DNA of 5,244 nucleotides from an uncultured Lachnospiraceae bacterium (lineage in GTDB: Bacteria; Bacillota; Clostridia; Lachnospirales; Lachnospiraceae), in assembly GCA_945834545.1 (NCBI GenBank), contig CAMAHO010000150.1:1-5244 (forward strand), given 5' to 3'. The position numbers and the translations under genes were made by a program. The notes beneath the pieces were generated by a model. It had not been told where the DNA came from. It saw only the letters and a program-made list of their open reading frames with translations, and made no database searches. This document shows, piece by piece, positions 1 to 4,358 of this stretch. The number at the start of each line of letters is the position of its first letter. The stretch's first letter is position 1.

Positions 1-453
1 TTATTCATCTGCCACGGCAACATCTGCCGCTCCACGTTAAGTGAGAGTGTCTTAACCCACATGGTCAAAACCCTAGGCTTGGAGCATCAATTTATGATAG
101 ACAGTGCTGCTACCAGCACGGAGGAAATCGGAAACCCGCCACATCGAGGCACAGTGAATAAACTAAGAGAGGTGGGAATTCCTTTGGTGCCTCACAGGGC
201 CAGGCAGATAACCCTTAGAGATTATGAAAATTTTGATTACATTATAGGCATGGACACCGCCAATATAAGAAACCTAAACAGGATGCTGAACGGTGACCCG
301 GAGGGGAAGGTGTATAAGCTACTTGCCTTTGCGGGCTCTGGCAGAGATATTGCAGACCCTTGGTATACCGGAAACTTTGATGTGACCTATGAGGATGTGG
401 TGGAAGGCTGCGAAGGGTTTTTGAGTTACCTTAAGGAAAACGGAAAGATATAG
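1..453 (+). CDS. Low-molecular-weight protein tyrosine phosphatase, 5' end cut off by the window edge
   Basis: The reading frame is open from base 1 and gives 150 visible residues. It carries the LMW-PTP P-loop CHGNICRS at visible residues 4-11, fitting C(X)5R with nucleophile Cys4 and phosphate-binding Arg10. The catalytic general-acid motif DPWY begins at visible residue 119. Family members are about 150-160 residues with the P-loop close to the N terminus, so only a handful of residues are missing. The ATG at base 61 is not the true start, because starting there removes the P-loop. The family is cytoplasmic and removes phosphate from phosphotyrosine; some bacterial members act on tyrosine kinases of polysaccharide export, others on small molecules. 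No kinase or polysaccharide gene is visible here, so the substrate is unknown. One oddity is that the residues after the P-loop are TLSE where most relatives have PMAE. No terminator is evident after the stop, so cotranscription with the membrane-protein genes downstream is possible. Confidence 0.93.
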   Translation, partial: LFICHGNICRSTLSESVLTHMVKTLGLEHQFMIDSAATSTEEIGNPPHRGTVNKLREVGIPLVPHRARQITLRDYENFDYIIGMDTANIRNLNRMLNGDPEGKVYKLLAFAGSGRDIADPWYTGNFDVTYEDVVEGCEGFLSYLKENGKI

Positions 454-483
454 TTCCGCGTTGGATTTATGCACTCGCCACGG

Positions 484-555
484 GACAATTAATAGACAAG
501 AGACAATTAAAAAGCAAGAGAAAAGTAAAAAGAAAAAGACAATTAACAAAAAACA
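484..555. repeat. Four tandem copies of a degenerate 18-bp A-rich repeat
   Basis: Units begin at 484, 502, 520 and 538. Three begin with the exact nonamer GACAATTAA, and the third (520) has the degenerate form GAAAAGTAA at the expected phase. The first two units are GACAATTAATAGACAAGA and GACAATTAAAAAGCAAGA. The array fills most of the 117-base gap between the phosphatase stop and the first zinc-ribbon gene and ends 15 bases before its ATG, just upstream of the Shine-Dalgarno site. The top strand is nearly free of C and very A-rich. It could be a slippage-prone spacer, an A-rich upstream or translation-enhancing element, or a binding array; nothing in the sequence decides between these. Confidence 0.8.
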
Positions 556-570
556 AAAGAGGAACAGCTT

Positions 571-1320
571 ATGAAATGTAGTGCCTGCGGGGCTGAGATT
601 GACAATCAGGCGGTGGTGTGTCCATACTGTGGTTCTGAGCAGATGGAAAATGCCAGACAAGAGCATACTAGAGAAGTCAATGCGCTGAAAGCAGAAACAG
701 AGAAGGTTCGAAGAAGTATTCGTTCCCACGATGTGAGCAAGGTAAATCAGAAAATAACCAAGATATTTGCATTGCTTGTGGTGGGAATCCTTCTTTTATT
801 GGGAATTAGTGCTTTGACTGGCATAGTTAAGAATAAAATCAAGCTGGTTTCTCAGGACAAGGCCTTGTTAAAACTGGAAGAATATTACCAGGCGGCGGAT
901 TATGAGAAGCTGACAGAATATTATGAAAGTCTGGACGATGTCTATGGCGGGAGGTTTGAAAAATACCGAAGAGTCTATGACATACAAAAACGCGTCTCTT
1001 GGACTAGCCAAAATCTGGAAGGGGACTATTGGCAGCATGTACAGGAGGGAGGCATTGACTTCTCTGTTTGGTGTATCGATGACCTGATAGGGATTTTGGT
1101 GGATGTTAAGGACTACGAGAGAGAAGAGTTTCCCTGTGGAGAAGGGGAGGCTATGAGGTTCTATCGTGAATGGGCACTGGAGGTTTTAGAGAACCGGCTT
1201 CTCTTTACCCAGGATGAAATCCGTCAGATGACAGAGATATATGAGGCCCGGGAGGACTACGATGCCGAGGTGTTTGCTCCCTATAGTGAACTGATTACGG
1301 AGAGACTACTGGCGGAATAA
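571..1320 (+). CDS. Zinc-ribbon single-pass membrane protein of unknown function (cassette member 1)
   Basis: This 249-residue protein has three parts. Residues 1-22 form a zinc ribbon with Cys3, Cys6, Cys17 and Cys20 (CSAC and CPYC knuckles). Residues 23-64 are a charged, probably helical cytoplasmic linker. Residues 65-86 are one strongly hydrophobic membrane segment, followed by a mostly acidic domain of about 160 residues. The Lys/Arg-rich linker before the membrane segment suggests N-in, C-out topology. The C-terminal domain contains an EYY...DY...KL block (103-114) and an RFEKY block (128-132), both shared with the next two proteins. It also has Cys168 and Cys189 on the predicted outer side. 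The start is set by an AAGAGGA Shine-Dalgarno site (557-563) seven bases upstream. Zinc-ribbon plus membrane-helix proteins such as TcaA and YvbJ types share the overall layout in Firmicutes, but I cannot assign this one to a named family. It is probably cotranscribed with cassette member 2, which begins 11 bases later. Confidence 0.9.
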   Translation: MKCSACGAEIDNQAVVCPYCGSEQMENARQEHTREVNALKAETEKVRRSIRSHDVSKVNQKITKIFALLVVGILLLLGISALTGIVKNKIKLVSQDKALLKLEEYYQAADYEKLTEYYESLDDVYGGRFEKYRRVYDIQKRVSWTSQNLEGDYWQHVQEGGIDFSVWCIDDLIGILVDVKDYEREEFPCGEGEAMRFYREWALEVLENRLLFTQDEIRQMTEIYEAREDYDAEVFAPYSELITERLLAE

Positions 1321-1331
1321 GGTGACGATAT

Positions 1332-2120
1332 ATGAAATGTACAAAGTGTGGCGGTGATTACCGCACCAGAGAATTGCGATGCCCCTATTGCGGCACAGAG
1401 AACCTGCTGGGAAAGCTGTGGATGGTAGAAAAAACCCAGGCAGAGCTGGAATGGATGCGAGCTCACGAGGACAAGAGGAAGAGCAAGTGGACAGTTTATG
1501 ATATCAATCGAATCCTAGGTCGACTGGCAGTTGTGCTCTTTGGCATCAACCTGTTTGCAGTCCTTCTGGTTATCGTTGGCTCCTTAGGCAGCTATGGCGT
1601 CAATCAATTAAAGAAGGCATTCAACAAGGATGACATCTATGCTGTGACCCGGGAGTATTATGAGGCGGGGCAGTACTACAAAATGTACCAGTATATGAGC
1701 GAGCAGGATGTGCTACATGATAAGGAAATGGAGAAATACAGGGAGATTGCCATTTATTCCTATGAGTATGAAGGGTATCAGGAGGATTTAGCAGATTTTT
1801 ATCAGGCATTAGGGGAATACAGGGCTCGTCCGGGGGAGGAAGAGGAGGAAGACTTACTCCGCAAAACCACATACTTACTGGATGCTTGCTGTGATATTCT
1901 TCGAATTCACGATGATGTTTCATACTTTGAAGAGGCCAAAAGTGTTGAGATTATTACGGAATGGAAGGATGAGATTCTGGCTCTGTTGAAAGGGACCTTC
2001 TTACTCTCGGAGGAAGAGGCGGCAGATTTAGCGAAAGAGAAATATCCTTCTATAGAGCTTTTGGAAGAGATGGCAGGGAAGCTTACGGAGAGGAGGTACT
2101 GGGAATCATGGGTGGAATAA
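1332..2120 (+). CDS. Zinc-ribbon single-pass membrane protein of unknown function (cassette member 2)
   Basis: This 262-residue protein is a diverged paralogue of the preceding one. Its zinc ribbon has Cys3, Cys6, Cys17 and Cys20 in exactly the same spacing (CTKC and CPYC). A basic linker follows at 23-63, then a membrane segment at about 64-90 and an acidic C-terminal domain. The domain repeats the EYY...QY...KM block (108-118) and the MEKYR block (133-137). The extreme C-terminal regions also align: WKDEILALL...LSEEEAADL here corresponds to WALEVLENRLLFTQDEIRQM in the first protein. A run of seven glutamates with one interrupting Asp lies around 169-174, and adjacent Cys186-Cys187 sit in the predicted outer domain. 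The start is preceded by AAGGTGA (1319-1325), which overlaps the upstream stop codon, so translation is probably coupled. The 3' end overlaps the next gene by 13 bases. The function is unknown; a role in envelope sensing or assembly is only a guess from architecture. Confidence 0.9.
   Translation: MKCTKCGGDYRTRELRCPYCGTENLLGKLWMVEKTQAELEWMRAHEDKRKSKWTVYDINRILGRLAVVLFGINLFAVLLVIVGSLGSYGVNQLKKAFNKDDIYAVTREYYEAGQYYKMYQYMSEQDVLHDKEMEKYREIAIYSYEYEGYQEDLADFYQALGEYRARPGEEEEEDLLRKTTYLLDACCDILRIHDDVSYFEEAKSVEIITEWKDEILALLKGTFLLSEEEAADLAKEKYPSIELLEEMAGKLTERRYWESWVE
2091..2096 (+). promoter_or_regulatory. Shine-Dalgarno site inside the end of cassette gene 2
   Basis: AGGAGG, within the longer purine run GGAGAGGAGG, lies 11 bases before the ATG at 2108. 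This is a strong ribosome site at slightly long spacing. It sits within the coding sequence of the preceding gene and supports the overlapping start of cassette member 3. It implies that ribosomes finishing gene 2 and those loading for gene 3 share the same stretch of mRNA. Confidence 0.7.
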
Positions 2121-2578
2121 TTACTTGCAGTATCTTGATCATTCTTTTCCTTGGAATCCGCAGATTGGTAAAGAAAAATGTGGTCACACACCTGATTGCA
2201 AATCTATTCCTGGTAGTTGTTCTAGGGTTTTCGACCTATGTTTTTGCCGACTTTGCGTTTGACGAGGTGGAGTATTGGATATACGATAAGGATGAAGCTT
2301 CCAGAATGGACTGGTGTGAGAGCTTGTATGTGGATAGAGATTACAGTGGGTTGATGGTGCAGGTCAGCTTATATCATCTGGAGGGTGAGCGATTTCAAAA
2401 ATATTGTGAAATTGTTGATGCCTATCAGACCTTTCAAACCTTGCAGGTATGGCAGAGAGCCGAAACCGAGGGTGTAGAAGGCGCGGCTAAAATGGTAGAG
2501 AAATATCAAGCCCTTCATAAGCGTAATATTGCAAATTCCGGTTATGCGGAAAATAAGCGTCTTATGGAAAAATGGTAG
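2108..2578 (+). CDS. Two-pass membrane protein lacking the zinc ribbon (cassette member 3)
   Basis: This 156-residue protein of unknown function begins inside the previous gene (13-base overlap, different frame). It has two hydrophobic segments, about 3-18 and 28-48, separated by a basic loop (RRLVKK), which predicts a hairpin with both ends outside. A soluble domain of about 105 residues follows. This domain aligns with the start of the outer domain of its two neighbours: an ESLYVDRDYSGL block at 71-82 and an ERFQKY block at 94-99. The distance from the Tyr of the first block to the Tyr of the second is 20 residues, against 21 in both neighbours. The zinc ribbon is absent and the C-terminal half of the shared domain is missing. 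The frame is intact with a normal stop, so this looks like a distinct short family member rather than a broken gene. It could be a partner of the two zinc-ribbon proteins. Confidence 0.85.
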   Translation: MGGIITCSILIILFLGIRRLVKKNVVTHLIANLFLVVVLGFSTYVFADFAFDEVEYWIYDKDEASRMDWCESLYVDRDYSGLMVQVSLYHLEGERFQKYCEIVDAYQTFQTLQVWQRAETEGVEGAAKMVEKYQALHKRNIANSGYAENKRLMEKW

Positions 2579-2623
2579 GCTTGCAGTAAACAGTCCTGTT
2601 AGGAGATAAGAAAGGAAATCAGG

Positions 2624-3274
2624 ATGTTCAAGGCAGTGTTGTTTGACATGGATGGAACCTTAATTGATACAGAGAAGTATTATCGAATTTTCTGGCCTAT
2701 GGCCATGAAGGAATTTGGCTACGACCTGTCTGACGAGCAGGTGCTGGCTATGAGAAGCTTGGGGAGACCCTTTGCACCGGCGAAGCTAAAGGAGTGGTTT
2801 GGCCAGGAGTTGGACTATATTGCAGTAAAAGAGAAGAGAAAAGAGCTTATGGAGGCTTGCCTTAGGGAAAAGGGGATTGAAGTGAAGCCGGGCGCCTTTG
2901 CTATCTTGAAGTTTTTACGTGAACGGGGAATTCTCACCTGCGTAGCCACGGCTACTGATTTGGAGAGAACAACACGTTACCTCAAGCAAACAGGTCTGTT
3001 TGAGTATTTCGACAAGATTATCACGGCTACTATGGTAAAAGAGGGAAAGCCTTCCCCTGATATTTATCAATACGCCTGCCAGGAGCTGGGCTTATTACCG
3101 GAGGAGTGTCTGGCAGTGGAAGACTCTCCCAACGGAGTGCTGAGCGCATACCGTGCGGGGTGCAAGGTGGTGCTGATACCGGATCAGACCAGCCCGGAGG
3201 AGGAAATCCGGGATAAGGTCTATGCTATTTTACCCTCGTTGGATAAGATACAGGATTTGTTCGATGCGCCCTGA
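2624..3274 (+). CDS. HAD-superfamily hydrolase, beta-phosphoglucomutase/phosphoglycolate phosphatase-like
   Basis: This 216-residue cytoplasmic enzyme has all four HAD motifs. Motif I is FDMDGT with nucleophile Asp8 and acid/base Asp10. Motif II is VATAT with Thr109. Motif III is Lys142 in EGKPSPD. Motif IV is VEDSPNG with Glu166-Asp167, which binds Mg2+. The helical C1-type cap lies between motifs I and II, roughly residues 15-85. Length and motif spacing match the subfamily of beta-phosphoglucomutase, phosphoglycolate phosphatase and 2-deoxyglucose-6-phosphate phosphatase. The DxDGT form of motif I slightly favours a phosphatase over a mutase, but the substrate, probably a small sugar phosphate, cannot be read from sequence. 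An AAAGGAAA site (2611-2618) lies five bases before the ATG. The gene starts 45 bases after cassette member 3 with no terminator visible, so cotranscription is plausible. The adjacent deoC suggests sugar-phosphate metabolism but has its own candidate promoter. Confidence 0.92.
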   Translation: MFKAVLFDMDGTLIDTEKYYRIFWPMAMKEFGYDLSDEQVLAMRSLGRPFAPAKLKEWFGQELDYIAVKEKRKELMEACLREKGIEVKPGAFAILKFLRERGILTCVATATDLERTTRYLKQTGLFEYFDKIITATMVKEGKPSPDIYQYACQELGLLPEECLAVEDSPNGVLSAYRAGCKVVLIPDQTSPEEEIRDKVYAILPSLDKIQDLFDAP

Positions 3275-3312
3275 GACCAGGAGCAACCGATTTGTCGGGA
3301 TTCCAATCATAG

Positions 3313-3341
3313 AATCGATTTGGCAAGAAAACCAATCGGTT
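3313..3341 (+). other. Imperfect hairpin 1 of the intergenic repeat array
   Basis: AATCGA (3313-3318) pairs with TCGGTT (3336-3341), including one G-T wobble. T3319 is bulged, and TTGG (3320-3323) pairs with CCAA (3332-3335) around an eight-base loop. The layout matches hairpin 2 at 3392-3420. There is no T run behind it, so it is not a typical intrinsic terminator. Confidence 0.55.
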
Positions 3342-3391
3342 GTCGGGAACGCCAATCCTAGAACCGATATGACGGGGTCGCCCAATCCTAG

Positions 3392-3420
3392 AACCGACTT
3401 GGCAGAACAGCCAATCGGTT
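3392..3420 (+). other. Bulged hairpin 2 of the intergenic repeat array
   Basis: AACCGA (3392-3397) pairs fully with TCGGTT (3415-3420). C3398 is bulged, and TTGGC (3399-3403) pairs with GCCAA (3410-3414) around the loop AGAACA, giving 11 base pairs. The equivalent of the G-T pair of hairpin 1 is C-G here, so the fold is kept although the sequence changed. The 3' arm overlaps the -35 box of the candidate deoC promoter. No T run follows. Confidence 0.65.
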
Positions 3421-3448
3421 GACGAGACTGCCTGGTTTGAAGTATCAT
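3419..3448 (+). promoter_or_regulatory. Candidate sigma-A promoter of deoC
   Basis: TTGACG (3419-3424, five of six bases of the -35 consensus) and TATCAT (3443-3448, five of six of the -10 consensus) are separated by 18 bases. Transcription would begin near 3455, giving a leader of about 33 bases before deoC that contains the ribosome site. The -35 box lies in the last unit of the repeat array. Confidence 0.55.
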
Positions 3449-3452
3449 ACTT
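3440..3452. promoter_or_regulatory. Perfect 13-base palindrome over the -10 box, candidate operator
   Basis: AAGTAT (3440-3445) and ATACTT (3447-3452) are exact reverse complements around one central C. The palindrome covers the proposed -10 box of the deoC promoter, a position where a bound dimeric repressor would block RNA polymerase. I do not recognise it as the known Bacillus DeoR operator. The regulator, if any, is unknown. Confidence 0.4.
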
Positions 3453-3487
3453 AAGTTGGAATAAATGCTTGAGAAAAGGAGTCTGCT

Positions 3488-4138
3488 ATGGACGAGAAAA
3501 AGATTTTATCAGTGTGTGACCACACATTACTGCTGCAGCAAGCAACCTGGGAGGAAATCAAGGGAATCTGTGACGATGCCAAAACCTACGGCACAGCTTC
3601 TGTTTGTATTCCCCCTTGTTATGTGAAAATGGCCAAGGACTACGTGGGAGATCAGGTCAAAATCTGTACGGTCATTGGCTTCCCCAATGGAAATATGACC
3701 ACTGCCACCAAGGTTTTTGAGACCCAGGACGCCATCCGAAATGGCGCTGAGGAGATCGATATGGTAATCAATATTGGTATGCTCAGAGCCGGAAATTATG
3801 ACTATGTAAGTGAGGAAATCAGACGCATCAAGGAGGCCTGTGGCAACCTTATCCTGAAGGTCATCATTGAGACTTGCCTATTAACGAATGAGGAAAAGAT
3901 TAAGATGTGCGAGATTGTGACTCAGACCGGAGCGGATTATATCAAGACCTCCACAGGCTTTTCCACCGCAGGAGCCACCTTTGAGGACATCAAGCTGTTT
4001 GCGGAGCATGTAGGGCCGCAGGTGAAGATTAAGGCAGCCGGAGGAATTTCTTCCTTGGAGGACGCTGAGAAGTTTATGGAATTGGGGGCAGACCGTTTGG
4101 GTACCAGCCGCGTGGTGAAGATCATTAAGAGCAGATAA
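3488..4138 (+). CDS. deoC: Deoxyribose-phosphate aldolase
   Basis: This 216-residue class I aldolase cleaves 2-deoxy-D-ribose-5-phosphate to acetaldehyde and D-glyceraldehyde-3-phosphate, the last step of deoxynucleoside catabolism in the cytoplasm. The TIM-barrel signatures are all present: N-terminal DHTLL (11-15), VCIPPCYV (39-46), IGFPNG (63-68) and EIDMVINIG (89-97) with proton-relay Asp91. The Schiff-base lysine is Lys153 in YIKTSTGFS, and a second conserved lysine is Lys182 in VKIKAAGGI. These correspond to E. coli Asp102, Lys167 and Lys201. The length fits the short Gram-positive form (about 215-225 residues). AAAAGGAG (3474-3481) lies six bases before the ATG. The gene seems to have its own promoter upstream and a strong terminator downstream, so it is probably a single-gene unit, perhaps with readthrough from the HAD gene. 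No other deo genes (deoB, deoD, pdp, nupC) are in the window. Confidence 0.97.
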   Translation: MDEKKILSVCDHTLLLQQATWEEIKGICDDAKTYGTASVCIPPCYVKMAKDYVGDQVKICTVIGFPNGNMTTATKVFETQDAIRNGAEEIDMVINIGMLRAGNYDYVSEEIRRIKEACGNLILKVIIETCLLTNEEKIKMCEIVTQTGADYIKTSTGFSTAGATFEDIKLFAEHVGPQVKIKAAGGISSLEDAEKFMELGADRLGTSRVVKIIKSR

Positions 4139-4216
4139 GTTGCCCTACACAATCTGTGCTCATCTGAGGGGGAAGAGATGAACTTAGAAATTTGTGTGAT
4201 ATAGGCTCTTTACAGG

Positions 4217-4250
4217 AAGGTAAGCTTTTCGGGCTTACCTTGATTTTTTT
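4217..4250 (+). terminator. Rho-independent terminator after deoC
   Basis: A perfect 9-bp stem pairs AAGGTAAGC (4217-4225) with GCTTACCTT (4233-4241) around the loop TTTTCGG, and a run of seven T (4244-4250) follows after two bases. It lies 78 bases past the deoC stop and separates deoC from ptb. Confidence 0.9.
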
Positions 4251-4268
4251 ATGCAGAAGTGGTATGCT
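4240..4268 (+). promoter_or_regulatory. Weak candidate promoter of ptb with extended -10
   Basis: TTGATT (4240-4245) and TATGCT (4263-4268) are 17 bases apart, and a TGn extended -10 element (4260-4262) directly precedes the -10 box. Each hexamer matches consensus at four of six positions. The -35 box overlaps the T run of the deoC terminator. Transcription would start near 4275 and leave an 84-base leader. That leader contains a small hairpin (GGTGT 4282-4286 with ACACC 4294-4298) and another (ACCG 4329-4332 with CGGT 4338-4341) just before the ribosome site. Confidence 0.3.
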
Positions 4269-4358
4269 TTCTTTTGTATGTGGTGTTTTTGTGACACCTC
4301 ATATAAGAGACAATCACAATTGATAAACACCGTGAAACGGTAGGAAAGGAATAGAGAG

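Larger units (their letters stand above)
3285..3435. repeat. Degenerate interspersed repeat array, about six units of 24-30 bases
   Basis: Most of the spacer between the HAD gene and deoC consists of diverged units. They start at about 3285, 3313, 3338, 3362, 3392 and 3417, the last partial. Units typically open with AACCGAT or GGTTG, continue with TTGtCGGG- or TTGGCA-like sequence, and end in CCAATC plus TAG or GGTT. The 16-mer CCAATCCTAGAACCGA occurs exactly twice (3352-3367 and 3382-3397). CCAATCGGTTG occurs twice (3332-3342 and 3411-3421). AACCGA and TCGGTT are mutual reverse complements, so the array mixes direct and inverted copies. I see no convincing protein-coding use. A family of dispersed palindromic intergenic repeats is the simplest reading. 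Confidence 0.75.

Noticed and set aside
61..453. Shorter phosphatase starting at the ATG at 61
   Set aside because: The frame is open to base 1 and the upstream codons encode the catalytic P-loop, so the true start lies left of the window.
319..729. Antisense frame of 136 codons with a Leu/Ile/Phe-rich stretch resembling a membrane segment
   Set aside because: The hydrophobic run is the reverse-strand reading of the 18-bp A-rich tandem repeat, and both ends of the frame lie over well-supported genes on the + strand. No ribosome site was found to support it.
2589..2600. Inverted repeat AACAG-TC-CTGTT between cassette gene 3 and the HAD gene as a terminator or operator
   Set aside because: The stem is only five base pairs with a two-base centre and no T run, and no promoter was found with it; chance is a sufficient explanation.
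3285..3435. CRISPR array
   Set aside because: The repeats are degenerate, with unit length varying from 24 to 30 bases and no unique spacers between identical repeats. There are no cas genes nearby.
3222..3448. Small frames on both strands across the HAD-deoC gap, with repeated peptides such as NPRTD on + and SVLGLG/SVLGLA on -
   Set aside because: The peptide repetition follows from the DNA repeat, whose units vary between 24 and 30 bases and do not keep frame. The + frame starts inside the HAD gene without a ribosome site.
4302..4307. TATAAG as the -10 box of a ptb promoter
   Set aside because: No acceptable -35 hexamer lies 16-18 bases upstream; the nearest TTGTAT is 22 bases away.
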